The position numbers and the translations under genes are program-made. Positions 8,470-16,568 of a stretch of DNA of 64,000 nt are shown in pieces. Where the stretch lies: the NCBI GenBank assembly GCA_028713125.1, contig JAQTOU010000003.1, forward strand, positions 248,001-312,000, read 5' to 3'. Source of the stretch: Elusimicrobiales bacterium (lineage in GTDB: Bacteria > Elusimicrobiota > Elusimicrobia > Elusimicrobiales > UBA9959). Numbering within the stretch: position 1 is the first letter of the stretch; each line of letters starts with the position of its first letter. A model generated the notes under the pieces. It saw only the letters and a program-made list of their open reading frames with translations, was not told the origin of the DNA and did not search any database.

Positions 8470-9354
8470 ATGAAGACCGTATTTAAAACAAGGATTTCGG
8501 CGGCGCTCGCGCTGGTTTGCGCGCTCTCTTTTCCAGCCGCCGGCGCGGAGGCCTATAGGTCCCTTTCGCTGCGCATCGCCAAATGCGCGGCGGAGAATTC
8601 GATGAAGAAAATAGCGGTGCTTGATTTCGCGGCCAAGGGCGGCGCGGAGAGAAGCGAAACCTCCTATGTGGCCGAGAAAATGGGCGTGCAGCTGGCGGGC
8701 AGCAAGGCGGTCTCCCTTATCGAGAGGGCCCTGCTCGAGAAAGTCCTGAAGGAAGCCGGGCTTTCCGCGGCCGCCGGCGGTTCCGGTGATAATACCGAGG
8801 TCCTCAAGAACGTGCTCTCCGTGGACGCCGTGGTCACCGGCGTCGTGTTCGCCGACGGCGAGACGCTGCGGGTGTTCGCCCGGCTTATAGATATTAAAAC
8901 GGGCCGGGTGCTGCTGGCGGCTGAAGCCGCGGCCGGCCGCCTGTCCCCGCCCCTCCCGGGAGGGAGACTCATGAACCACGATCAGCCGGCTGAAGGCGGC
9001 TTCCCCGGGTCCTCCGTGCCCCGCACATCCTTCAGGGACGCCCTTTCCGATTTCGAGAACGGGTCCTGCGCGGGAAAGAAGAGCCTGGTAATCCGGCTTA
9101 ACTCGGAACTTGTGGACGCGAAGGCCAGGTTCTGGGCTATGAAGATGGGCGCGCCCGGCTTCAGCAGGCAGAGCCTGACCGGGAATCCGGGCAGCGAGAT
9201 AAAAGACCCGGAAGTTAAAACCAGGTTCTATAGGCTTCTCGCGGCTTATTATAAGGACAGCTCCGCCGCCCGCCTCGCCCCGGAGGAGAGGTCCGAGGTG
9301 GCGGACCTGCTGAAGCTGGAAACAAGGATCTCGGAAGAGTGCGGGTTTCGCTGA
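8470..9354 (+). CDS. Secreted FlgO/CsgG-like envelope protein, copy 2
   Basis: 294 residues, signal peptide at 1-26 (ISAALALVCALSFPAAGAEA). The domain with KKIAVLDFAAKGG, SYVAEKMGVQLAGSKAVSLIERALLE and VDAVVTGVVFADGETLRVFARLIDIKTGRVL fits the FlgO/CsgG-like fold better than copy 1 does; 'IAVLDF' and 'LIERALLEKVL' are typical of it. The C-terminal part (AKARFWAMKM, SLTGNPGSEIKDPEVKTRFYRLLAAYY, ECGFR) aligns with copy 1. It is the first gene of a plus-strand operon with the receiver-GGDEF gene 15 bp downstream. Probably periplasmic or outer-membrane associated; no lipobox Cys is seen after the signal peptide. Confidence 0.72.
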   Translation: MKTVFKTRISAALALVCALSFPAAGAEAYRSLSLRIAKCAAENSMKKIAVLDFAAKGGAERSETSYVAEKMGVQLAGSKAVSLIERALLEKVLKEAGLSAAAGGSGDNTEVLKNVLSVDAVVTGVVFADGETLRVFARLIDIKTGRVLLAAEAAAGRLSPPLPGGRLMNHDQPAEGGFPGSSVPRTSFRDALSDFENGSCAGKKSLVIRLNSELVDAKARFWAMKMGAPGFSRQSLTGNPGSEIKDPEVKTRFYRLLAAYYKDSSAARLAPEERSEVADLLKLETRISEECGFR

Positions 9355-9369
9355 TGGGTTGGAGGAGTT

Positions 9370-10308
9370 ATGAGGAAAACGCTTTTGGTGGCGGACGACG
9401 ATAAGGACTTCCAGGGCATAGTAACCAGGCTGTTCGAGGGCGGCGAATGGCGCGTGGAAACCGCGGAGGACGGGATCAGCGCGCTGGAGCGGATAGCCGC
9501 GCGGCCGCCCGATATAATCCTGCTCGACCTGAACATGCCGCGCCTCGGCGGGCGCGAACTGCTCTCGAAGATACGCAAAACCTCCAGCCTGGCCATGATC
9601 CCGGTGATAATAATAAGCGGCGACAGCGGCCCGCAGGAGCAGGCCTGCGAGTTCTGGCTTGGGGCGGACGATTTTATCTCAAAGCCCTTCAACGCCCTGG
9701 AGCTGGTTTCCCGCGTCGAGGGCGCCGCCAGGCGGGCGCGCCGCATGCTGGGAGCGAACCCGCTGACCCGCCTGCCTGGCAGCCCGGCGATAGAGGAGGA
9801 GGCGGCGCTCCGCCTGGCCGGCGGAGGCCCGATGGCTTTTTTTTACATAGATATAGATAATTTTAAGGCCTACAATTACAGATATGGCTATCTTAACGGG
9901 GATAATGTCATAAAGCAGACCGCGGCCATGCTGCTGGGAGTGCAGGAGGATTTTGCCGGCGAGGACGTCTTCCTCGGGCATATAGGGGGCGATGATTTCG
10001 TGCTGATCGCCGCCCCGGGCAAAGCAGAAGAGATAGGCGCAGCCATAGCCGGAAGGTTCGACGCTCTGGCCCCCGGCTTCTATTCGGCCGAGGACGCGGC
10101 GCGCGGCTCTACCTCTTCAAAGGACCGTTCCGGGGAGGTCCGCGAGTTCCCGCTGCTGACGCTCAGCATAGCTATCGCCACCGATGAGAAAAGGAAGTTT
10201 TCCCATTATGCTAAAATTGTGGATACGGCGGGGGAAATAAAGAAACATCTTAAAGCCCTGAAGGGACGCGCGGGCAGCGTGTATTTGAAGGATAAAAGAG
10301 GGGATTGA
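9370..10308 (+). CDS. Receiver-GGDEF protein (GGDDF variant), copy 2
   Basis: 312 residues, the same length and architecture as 6482-7420. Receiver: VADDDKDFQ, Asp in DIILLDLNMPRLGG, Ser in IIISGD, Lys in FISKPFN. GGDEF domain: FFYIDIDNFKAYNYRYGYLNGD and HIGGDDFVLI. Again GGDDF, and no RxxD site at the usual place. The ends of the two paralogues (EIKKHLKALKGRAGSVYLKDKRGD versus EIKKHLKGLKNRFGSVYLKDRRVD) are nearly the same, so duplication was of the whole gene. It starts after a GGAGGAGTT ribosome site and is followed 4 bp later by a single-domain receiver. No cognate kinase sits inside this module. Confidence 0.88.
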   Translation: MRKTLLVADDDKDFQGIVTRLFEGGEWRVETAEDGISALERIAARPPDIILLDLNMPRLGGRELLSKIRKTSSLAMIPVIIISGDSGPQEQACEFWLGADDFISKPFNALELVSRVEGAARRARRMLGANPLTRLPGSPAIEEEAALRLAGGGPMAFFYIDIDNFKAYNYRYGYLNGDNVIKQTAAMLLGVQEDFAGEDVFLGHIGGDDFVLIAAPGKAEEIGAAIAGRFDALAPGFYSAEDAARGSTSSKDRSGEVREFPLLTLSIAIATDEKRKFSHYAKIVDTAGEIKKHLKALKGRAGSVYLKDKRGD

Positions 10309-10312
10309 ATTT

Positions 10313-10711
10313 ATGACCGGAAACACAGGCACGAAAAACAGCGGTTCCCTTGTGCTTGTGGCCGAGGACGACGGGCAATCGAGAAGGGGCCTGGTCCGCT
10401 TTTTGCACGCCCAGGGCCATGACGTCATAGAGGCCGCCGACGGGCGCGCGGCTATAGCACTGGCGCGCGAGCGTAAGCCGGACATCATACTGCTCGACCT
10501 GGCCATGCCCGGCAGGGACGGGCTGGAAGTTTTAAAAGAGCTCGTTCCCGTGCTGCCGGATACCGGCTTCATAATCGTTACGGGAAATGAAGACGAGAAG
10601 ATCGCCAACTCCTGCCTGGAGCTGGGCGCTTTCGATTACGTGCCTAAGCCAGTAGACTTCGATATTCTCTCCCAGACCATAAAGGCCCGCCTGCGGTTTC
10701 AAAGGCCGTAG
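10313..10711 (+). CDS. Single-domain receiver (CheY/Spo0F-like)
   Basis: 132 residues, receiver only: VAEDDGQSRRGL acidic pocket, acceptor Asp in DIILLDLAMPGRDG, Thr in IIVTGNED, Lys in YVPKPVDFD. No output domain. It is the third gene of the plus-strand module (4 bp after 9370-10308), so it may act as a phosphate sink or carrier between a distant kinase and the receiver-GGDEF protein. The minus-strand copy of the module has no such third gene. Confidence 0.87.
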   Translation: MTGNTGTKNSGSLVLVAEDDGQSRRGLVRFLHAQGHDVIEAADGRAAIALARERKPDIILLDLAMPGRDGLEVLKELVPVLPDTGFIIVTGNEDEKIANSCLELGAFDYVPKPVDFDILSQTIKARLRFQRP

Positions 10712-10824
10712 TCTTTTTGACCCGGGGGGGCGCCCCGCTTTTATCGCGCGGCAAACTCAAAATTGCTATATTGAAGACTGCAAATTCCGACCGCCCTTCC
10801 GGGCGGGTGCGGCGCGGAGGTCTC

Positions 10825-11664
10825 ATGGAAGAAGAAGAACAGGGAAGAAGCTGGCTGATATGGGTGCTGATAGTTCCGGTCGCCATGGCCGTCGGCGTCC
10901 TGCTTACAAAATTCGCTTTGCAGCCCGGCAAAGCCGCGCGCCCCGCTCCGGCCGAAGAACAGACAGCCGCCGCGGTTCCAGCGCAGGCGCCCGCCGCCGT
11001 TCCCCAAAGCCCTAAACCCGCCGCCCCCGACACCTCGGGTTACGACCTGCCCGGCGACGAGCCCGCCGGGGATACTGGAATTATCTGGGCGGATAAGCCT
11101 TCGGCCGCGGCGCCCTCCAAAGACGGAGCGCGCCCCGGCGCGGCCCAGTCCGCCGCCCCCGCCCCGGCCCCCGCCGCCCCGCCCGAGGACGAGAAGAAGT
11201 CCCGCACCCTGGGCTTCGCGCGCGGAGCTATCAGCAAAGCGGTAGAAAAGCTGATGAACAATCCAAAAGCCGTATCCGCGCTTTTGAACAATGAATACGT
11301 GGTTAAGGGCTTTATGTCCAGGGATACGGTAAAGAACGCGACGTCGAGCGCCGCTTCGCTCGCGAACTACCTGAAAAATCCGGCGAACATGAACAATTTC
11401 ATGAGCAAAGGCGTAGTGCAGAACGGGATTAATAACCAGCAGCTGGTGAACGCGGTGGCCGGCAGCCAGCTGGTCGGGGCCCTGATGGACACGCCGGGCG
11501 GGAAGGCCCTTTTAAAAGATCCGAACGCCCTTGGCGAGGTGCTGAAGGCCAACCCCGGCCTGGTCAGCGTGATCACGAATCCGGCCATCCTTAACGCCCT
11601 GATCAATAATCCGAAGACCGCCGGCGTCGTGACCCAGATCAACATGTCGGGGGTCCCCCGCTGA
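10825..11664 (+). CDS. Membrane-anchored protein with Pro/Ala linker and NP-repeat domain
   Basis: 279 residues from the ATG at 10825 (ribosome site GCGGAGG); the frame is open further upstream but that part is not protein-like. One membrane helix (SWLIWVLIVPVAMAVGVLLT, about 9-30) is followed by a 110-residue Pro/Ala-rich linker and a hydrophobic C-terminal domain. The latter repeats short units beginning NP or DP: NNPKAVSALLNN, KNPANMNNFM, KDPNALGEVL, ANPGLVSVI, TNPAILNALI, NNPKTAGVV. This resembles the spacing of STI1/DP-type helical repeats, but no family is assigned. A hairpin CCGCCC/GGGCGG lies just before the ribosome site (10791-10806). Confidence 0.7.
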   Translation: MEEEEQGRSWLIWVLIVPVAMAVGVLLTKFALQPGKAARPAPAEEQTAAAVPAQAPAAVPQSPKPAAPDTSGYDLPGDEPAGDTGIIWADKPSAAAPSKDGARPGAAQSAAPAPAPAAPPEDEKKSRTLGFARGAISKAVEKLMNNPKAVSALLNNEYVVKGFMSRDTVKNATSSAASLANYLKNPANMNNFMSKGVVQNGINNQQLVNAVAGSQLVGALMDTPGGKALLKDPNALGEVLKANPGLVSVITNPAILNALINNPKTAGVVTQINMSGVPR

Positions 11665-11704
11665 CCCGCGGCCGCCGGAAAGCCGGCCGGCCCCTGTCGA
11701 TTTT

Positions 11705-12949
11705 GTGACTAAAGAAAAACTCAACGACTTCTTTGCCGCGGAGGAAAGGTCCGGCGAACGGAAAATAAACCTGCTGCGCCTGGCCGCTATAGCGGTATTC
11801 TTCCTCAACGAGCTGTTTAATTTCCACGTGCTGGGCGTGGTGGACTACCGGCTTCATATGCGCGCGGTCTGGCTGCTGCTCTCCTGGGAAGTCTACGCCG
11901 CGCTGGCCTGGCACTTCGTGAACCGCAGGGGCGTGTACGACCGCTGGATGAAATATGTTTCGGCCGGCGTGGACGCGCTCTTCCTGACCCTTATCCTGGT
12001 CCTGGTCGAGGGCAATAACGGGCCGCTGGTCCCGATGTACTACGTCCTCATAATCGAATCATCGCTGCGCTACAGCCGCCGCGCTATCTTCGCCTCGGCC
12101 GGTTTTTCCGCGGCCGGCTACGCCGCCGTCTGGTATTTTTCCTTCGGCAATCCCCGGCTGACCCCTATTTCCACATATGTGGCGGTCCTGCAGATCCTGA
12201 TAATGGTGCTGGTGGGCGCTTTCTCCGGGTACGTGGTGAGGAAGATGCGCGGGCTGGTGCTGAAGTTCGCCCACAACTTGGTCCGCCGGGAGCTGGCCGA
12301 AAGCGCCCTGTCCCGGTACGTCTCGCACCAGGTAGCCCGCAAGATCCTTGATTCCCCCGACGGCAGCGCTATCATGAGCGAGGGCCGGCGAACCCACGCC
12401 GCGATCCTGATCTCCGACATCCGCGGCTTCACCCCGATGTCCGAGGCGATGGGCCCCGAGGAGCTGGTCAGGCTGCTCAACCTTTATTTCAGCCGGATGG
12501 TGGACGTGGTCTTCCGGCACGACGGCACGCTGGATAAGTTCGTGGGCGACGCGCTGATCGTGGTCTTCAATGACCCGTTCGAGCAGCCGGACGCGGAAAA
12601 GCGCGCCCTGGCCTGCGCCGCGGAGATGCAGGCGGAGATAGCCGCCTTCAACCGGGAGCAGGAGGCTGGCGGTAAAAGGACGCTCGGCGTCGGGATAGGG
12701 GTGCACTGCGGACCGGTGGTGGCCGGGAATATCGGCTCGGCCTCTCGCATGGATTATACGGTGATGGGCGATACTGTGAATTTCACTTCGCGGCTGCAGG
12801 GCAAAGCCCCGGCCGGCGCCGTCTACGTTTCGGCGGCGGTGCAAAATAAAACCTCTGTGGATTTCAGCTACAAAGACCTGGGCAGGATGGATTTCAAGGG
12901 CTACGCCGAGCAGGCCGCGGTCTATGAATTGCTGCAGGCTACACGTTGA
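11705..12949 (+). CDS. Membrane-bound class III adenylate/guanylate cyclase
   Basis: 414 residues, GTG start. About six membrane helices occupy residues 20-185 (LLRLAAIAVFFLNELF to LQILIMVLVGAFSGYVV), resembling the MASE-type sensors in front of cyclases. The class III catalytic domain follows (about 225-410): metal Asp in AILISDIRGFTPMSE, second Asp in LDKFVGDALIVVF, substrate/transition-state region YTVMGDTVNFTSRLQG. All hallmark residues are kept, so it should be active and make cAMP or cGMP. It overlaps the convergent ychF gene by 11 bp. No CRP-type receptor lies in the window. Confidence 0.9.
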   Translation: MTKEKLNDFFAAEERSGERKINLLRLAAIAVFFLNELFNFHVLGVVDYRLHMRAVWLLLSWEVYAALAWHFVNRRGVYDRWMKYVSAGVDALFLTLILVLVEGNNGPLVPMYYVLIIESSLRYSRRAIFASAGFSAAGYAAVWYFSFGNPRLTPISTYVAVLQILIMVLVGAFSGYVVRKMRGLVLKFAHNLVRRELAESALSRYVSHQVARKILDSPDGSAIMSEGRRTHAAILISDIRGFTPMSEAMGPEELVRLLNLYFSRMVDVVFRHDGTLDKFVGDALIVVFNDPFEQPDAEKRALACAAEMQAEIAAFNREQEAGGKRTLGVGIGVHCGPVVAGNIGSASRMDYTVMGDTVNFTSRLQGKAPAGAVYVSAAVQNKTSVDFSYKDLGRMDFKGYAEQAAVYELLQATR

Positions 12950-14012
12950 ACTTGAAGAAGCAGATATCCCCGTCCTTCATCACGTAATCCTTCCCTTCCG
13001 AGCGTATCAGGCCCTTTTCCTTCAGCACTTTCTCGTCTTTATACTTCATGATGTCGTCGAAGGAGTAGACCTCGGCGCGGATGAAGCCTTTCTCGAAATC
13101 GGTATGGATGCGGCCGGCGGCCTGCGGGGCCTTGAGCCCGCGGTGCAGGTTCCACGCGCGGACCTCGTCCTCCGAGCCGGCGGTGAAGAAAGAGATCTGC
13201 TCCAGCAGCTTGTAGCCGGCCAGCGCCATCTTCTCGAGGCCGGTATAGTCCTCGCCCAGGTCCTTCATGAACATCGCTTTTTCCTCGTCGGGCAGCTCGC
13301 TGATCTCCGACTCTATCTTGGCGGAGATCTCCACCAGGATGGCGCCGCGTGCGCCTATAAATTCGCGCAGTTTGGCGAGCACTTCCTTGTCGGGCTGCTC
13401 GGAGGTGTTGGCGACGAAGAAGACGGGCTTCACGGTCAGCAGGTTGAAATCGCGCACTTCCTCTATGGTATAGCCGGCGTCGCGGGCGGGCTTGCCTTCG
13501 GCCAGCAGGCCTTTGATCTTCTCGAGCCTGACCTTCTTTTCCTCGGCGTCCTTGGTCTTGGCTTTCAGGTCCCGCTGGTTCTTCTCCAGCGCTTTGTCCA
13601 CGGTCTCCATGTCGGCCAGCATCAGCTCGGTCTCGATCACTTCGATGTCGCGGATCGGCTCCACTTCGCCGAGCACGTGCACCACGTCGGGGTTCTTGAA
13701 GACGCGCACCACCTGCACTATCGCGTCCACCTCGCGGATGTTCGCGAGAAATTTATTGCCCAGGCCCTCGCCCTTGGAGGCGCCTTTTACCAGGCCGGCG
13801 ATGTCCACGAACTTGATGAAGGAGGGCACCTTCTTCGGCGGCTTGAAAAGGTCGAACAGCGCGTCCAGGCGCTTGTCCGGCACGGACGCCACGCCGATGT
13901 TCGGGTTTATGGTGGTGAAAGGATAATTGGATGAGGCGGCTCCGGCTTTGGTGAGCGCGTTGAACAGGGTTGATTTGCCGACGTTGGGCAGGCCTACGAT
14001 TCCTATTTCCAT
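12939..14012 (-). CDS. ychF: Ribosome-binding ATPase YchF (Obg family)
   Basis: 357 residues, the usual YchF length. G1 is [16 protein letters not shown]3 [10 protein letters not shown], and the nucleotide specificity region VANTSEQPD replaces NKxD, as expected for YchF, which prefers ATP over GTP. A long coiled coil ([22 protein letters not shown]) and a C-terminal TGS domain ([30 protein letters not shown]) follow. It acts on ribosomes and in stress responses. It sits downstream of the two tRNAs on the same strand, separated by a terminator hairpin at 14031-14068. Confidence 0.95.
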   Translation of the reverse strand: MEIGIVGLPNVGKSTLFNALTKAGAASSNYPFTTINPNIGVASVPDKRLDALFDLFKPPKKVPSFIKFVDIAGLVKGASKGEGLGNKFLANIREVDAIVQVVRVFKNPDVVHVLGEVEPIRDIEVIETELMLADMETVDKALEKNQRDLKAKTKDAEEKKVRLEKIKGLLAEGKPARDAGYTIEEVRDFNLLTVKPVFFVANTSEQPDKEVLAKLREFIGARGAILVEISAKIESEISELPDEEKAMFMKDLGEDYTGLEKMALAGYKLLEQISFFTAGSEDEVRAWNLHRGLKAPQAAGRIHTDFEKGFIRAEVYSFDDIMKYKDEKVLKEKGLIRSEGKDYVMKDGDICFFKFNV

Positions 14013-14030
14013 GATTTGTTCCTTATAATG

Positions 14031-14068
14031 AAAAAGCCGATACGGTGTCGAAACGCTATATCGGCTTT
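14031..14068 (-). terminator. Terminator after the tRNA pair
   Basis: Ten-base-pair stem AAAGCCGATA / TATCGGCTTT with a 16-nt loop; on the minus strand it continues into TTTTTC. It lies 12 nt beyond the 3' end of tRNA-Glu and 19 nt before the ychF start. Confidence 0.7.
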
Positions 14069-14079
14069 GCTGAAAAATT

Positions 14080-14155
14080 TGGCGGCCCCTACGGGATTCG
14101 AACCCGTGATCTCCGCCTTGAGAGGGCGGCGTCCTAACCGCTAGACGAAGAGGCC
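14080..14155 (-). tRNA. tRNA-Glu (anticodon CTC)
   Basis: 76 nt including an encoded CCA. The acceptor GGCCTCT pairs with AGGGGCC; the anticodon stem CCGCC/GGCGG encloses the loop CTCTCAA with anticodon CTC; the T-arm carries GGGTTCGAATCCC. Discriminator is G. It lies 47 bp from tRNA-Thr on the same strand. Confidence 0.95.
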
Positions 14156-14202
14156 GTGAACTAATATTTTAGCAAATACCCGGCGCCGCGGGCAAAAATA
14201 TA

Positions 14203-14274
14203 AGCCGACTATCGGATTTGAACCGATGACCTACTGTTTACAAAACAGTTGCTCTACCGCTGAGCTAAGTCGGC
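14203..14274 (-). tRNA. tRNA-Thr (anticodon TGT)
   Basis: 72 nt without CCA. The acceptor GCCGACT pairs with AGTCGGC; the D-arm contains AGCTCAGCGGTAGAGC; the anticodon stem ACTGT/ACAGT has loop TTTGTAA (anticodon TGT); the T-arm carries CGGTTCAAATCCG. The bases after the discriminator T are TAT, so CCA must be added by tRNA nucleotidyltransferase, unlike the neighbouring tRNA-Glu. Confidence 0.95.
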
Positions 14275-14362
14275 GCTTCATGGTTATTATAGGAATTTAG
14301 GAACCCGCGCCGCTATCATAAACGGGGGCGATGGCCGCGCGCCGGAGAAGGGCGGCCCAAGG

Positions 14363-15154
14363 CTATTTTGAGATATCCGAAAGCGCGGTTTCAAGCGGCA
14401 GCCGCAGGGCCTCCCGGCCAAGCAGGCCGAAGAGCGGGTGCTCCAGGTTCAGGGTTACAAAGATAGTGATGGCCGTCGCCGCCGCGAAGCTCAGGCGGTG
14501 CAGCCAGCTCCGGCCCTTCTTGTCGGCCATGCGGTGGCCGGCCAGCGTTGCCGAGAGCATCGCTATCGCGAAGAGCAGGCCGTAAACGGCCCGGGGCGGG
14601 TGTATCTGCCTCATGAATTCCCGGCTGTCGGCGCCGTCGAAGGTCTCGTTAAGGGCCGGCAGAAGAAGCTGGGCGGCTTGCGGATAAGTTTCCTTGCGGC
14701 AGATCTCCAGCGCCTCTTTCCAAAGCGCTTTCTTAAGCCCGGCCGTATGTTCCCTGGCCCGGGCATGATCTTCGGTATTCCTGATAACTTTATATTCTTC
14801 CGTCCTTGCCGCGGTATAATCCCGCAGAAGGGGTTTAAGCTTCGCGCCCGCCGCCGGCGGAAGAAGGTCCAGGCGCATATAGGCGGTGCCTATCGCGTTC
14901 GCTTCCTTTATCGCGGCCAGGTTCCTGGCCTCGACGCGGCTGTAAGCCCCCGCGAAAGTAAAGGCGATCAGCAGGCCGAGCAGGGCGAACACCGCGCCTT
15001 CGATAGCGCCGGCGCCGGGGGAGTCTTCCAGCGCTCCTTTTTTCAGCGCCAGCCGCCTGCCGGCTTCCATGCATAGCAGCATGCCGAAGAAAACCGCGAG
15101 CGCCTCCAAAGTGCTTATAAGGCCGTAATGTTCAAGTGCGAAGTTTGTCAGCAT
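14363..15154 (-). CDS. DUF4239 bestrophin-like membrane protein
   Basis: 263 residues with about four membrane helices: TLEALAVFFGMLLCMEAG, GAVFALLGLLIAFTFAGAY, AVYGLLFAIAMLSATLAG and AATAITIFVTLNLEHPLFGLL. The block SPGAGAIEGAVFALLGLLIAFTFAGAYSRVEAR followed by EANAIGTAYMRLDLLP is the hallmark of DUF4239 proteins, which are predicted to be bestrophin-like channels; the function is not established. It ends at the flank of the tRNA pair and begins 22 bp before the end of the pseudopilin gene on the same strand, so it may be the last gene of that operon. Confidence 0.8.
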   Translation of the reverse strand: MLTNFALEHYGLISTLEALAVFFGMLLCMEAGRRLALKKGALEDSPGAGAIEGAVFALLGLLIAFTFAGAYSRVEARNLAAIKEANAIGTAYMRLDLLPPAAGAKLKPLLRDYTAARTEEYKVIRNTEDHARAREHTAGLKKALWKEALEICRKETYPQAAQLLLPALNETFDGADSREFMRQIHPPRAVYGLLFAIAMLSATLAGHRMADKKGRSWLHRLSFAAATAITIFVTLNLEHPLFGLLGREALRLPLETALSDISK

Positions 15155-15176
15155 GATCGATCGGTTCCTTAAGGAG

Positions 15177-16058
15177 TTATTTGCATTGCTGGGAGGCCTT
15201 ATCCCAGTTCGTGTTTCCGGGGCATTCTTTGGGCATGTCCATTATTCTCACCGCCGCCGCGGCGGCGGCGGCGTTGGGCCTGCAATGCTTCTCCAAATCG
15301 TCCCATTTCCACATCCGCGGGCAGGTCCCTGTGACAGGCGCGGCCGGCTGGGCCGGTGCCGGGGCCGGCGTCAGGCATTCGCCGGCGGCTTCATCCCAGG
15401 TCCTGCCGCCGGAGCAGGCTTTGGGTTTTGGGGAGTTGGGATTATTGGGGTCGCATTTCTTGTGCTGAGCGCTCCAATGCCAGCCCGGCGGACAGTAATG
15501 CGCCGCTCCCGGGTGTGAAACGGGGGTAAGGCAAACTCCTGTGATGGGATGGTGCAGCTGTCCGGCGGGACATTTAGGCGCGCATATGTACGCGGCGGTT
15601 TTATCTTGGACGACCCGTATAAAGTCCGTGCCTGGCGGGCAATCTGCCGCGCTTGCCGGCGGTTTTCCCGGAGCGGGAGGGGTAACTGAACCCGGCGGGC
15701 TGACAGGAATAGTAGGTGGAGCGTCCGGCATAGCGTCGCCGTGCAGCGAGCAGGCCAGATGCCTGGCCTTATTGTCGGCGTCCATGACCCAGGCGAAGGT
15801 CCCGCCGGCATTGCAGACCGGGAGGGCCTGGATGTAGCCGGTATCCCTCAGTTCTTCCAGGCTCTTGCTGGCTTTTCCTTCATGCTCTATCATGAAACGC
15901 TTTTCAGCGTCGGTCACTATATAGCGCGTGGCGGCGCATTCCGCCGCTTTCGCTTTTTTCACCGAGGCGCCGTAACGGGTTACGGCAACGGTGCCGAGCA
16001 CGGCTATTATCGCCGTGACGGTCAGCATTTCCAGCAGAGTGAATCCGTTCCTTTTCAT
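15177..16058 (-). CDS. Type IV pilin-like protein with five C-x12-C modules
   Basis: 293 residues. The N-terminus KRNGFTLLEMLTVTAIIAVL is a classical class III signal: prepilin peptidase would cut after Gly5 and methylate Phe6, Glu10 being present. The pilin-like region with YIVTDAEKRFMIEHEG and one Cys pair runs to about residue 110. A Pro-rich hinge (110-138) leads to a tail with exact C-x12-C units at Cys163-176, 189-202, 215-228, 246-259 and 279-292, most starting CP and having Trp or an aromatic residue four to six positions in (CPPGWHW, CSGGRTW, CPRMWKW, CPGNTNW). Ribosome site AAGAAGGAG. Follows the zinc-ribbon gene and the GspE-like ATPase. Surface adhesion or a disulfide-stapled pilus tip is plausible but inferred. 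Confidence 0.82.
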   Translation of the reverse strand: MKRNGFTLLEMLTVTAIIAVLGTVAVTRYGASVKKAKAAECAATRYIVTDAEKRFMIEHEGKASKSLEELRDTGYIQALPVCNAGGTFAWVMDADNKARHLACSLHGDAMPDAPPTIPVSPPGSVTPPAPGKPPASAADCPPGTDFIRVVQDKTAAYICAPKCPAGQLHHPITGVCLTPVSHPGAAHYCPPGWHWSAQHKKCDPNNPNSPKPKACSGGRTWDEAAGECLTPAPAPAQPAAPVTGTCPRMWKWDDLEKHCRPNAAAAAAAVRIMDMPKECPGNTNWDKASQQCK

Positions 16059-16070
16059 GACAGCTCCTTC

Positions 16071-16568
16071 TTACTTTATCGCGCGGGGCACCGGGGCGAC
16101 GGAACTCGCGCTTAACTCCCTCAGCCCGTGTTTTTCCGGGTTGGGGCAGCTGACGACGATCTCGCCGGTGGAAACTTCAACCAGGTAGGCGGCGTGGCTT
16201 ACGGGGCAGGAATAGTTGACCGTGCTTCCCCCGGACTGCAGCTGGGCCGCGGCTTTCCAGAGATTCCCGATACACCAGTCCCCGCCGTTGTCGGTATCGT
16301 AAGTCCCGAGGCGCAGCGGCTGCGCGGCGCGCATCTGCTTTACGGCGCCGGGCAGGATCACGGCGGTCCCGGCCGCGCAGGCGGCGATGACGGCGCCGAG
16401 CAGGAAAGGTTTTATAGGGAAGCGTTTCCCGGCGGGGGCCGGGGCGCCGGCGGAGGCGGCTTGCTGCGGTACTTTTTCCTGCAGCCGGCCAACCCGGCAA
16501 GAGAAGCAAAGGCCGCCCTCCTCCTCTCCGGGCTTGAGCGTATTGCCGCAGACCGTGCAATCGGCCAT
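16071..16568 (-). CDS. Zinc-ribbon membrane protein of the pilus-like operon
   Basis: 165 residues. The N-terminal C-x2-C-x13-C-x2-C zinc ribbon (CTVCGNTLKPG, then LCFSC) sits in the cytoplasm; a single membrane helix is at about 50-73 (IKPFLLGAVIAACAAGTAVIL); the rest is extracytoplasmic with three more Cys (DWCIGN, YSCPVSH, VSCPNPE). The far C-terminus 'VSTGEIVVSCPNPEKHGLREL' resembles the core of pseudopilin-like proteins, but no prepilin signal is present. It overlaps the ATPase stop by 1 bp and the pilin starts 12 bp later, so the three are one operon. No family recognised. Confidence 0.7.
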   Translation of the reverse strand: MADCTVCGNTLKPGEEEGGLCFSCRVGRLQEKVPQQAASAGAPAPAGKRFPIKPFLLGAVIAACAAGTAVILPGAVKQMRAAQPLRLGTYDTDNGGDWCIGNLWKAAAQLQSGGSTVNYSCPVSHAAYLVEVSTGEIVVSCPNPEKHGLRELSASSVAPVPRAIK

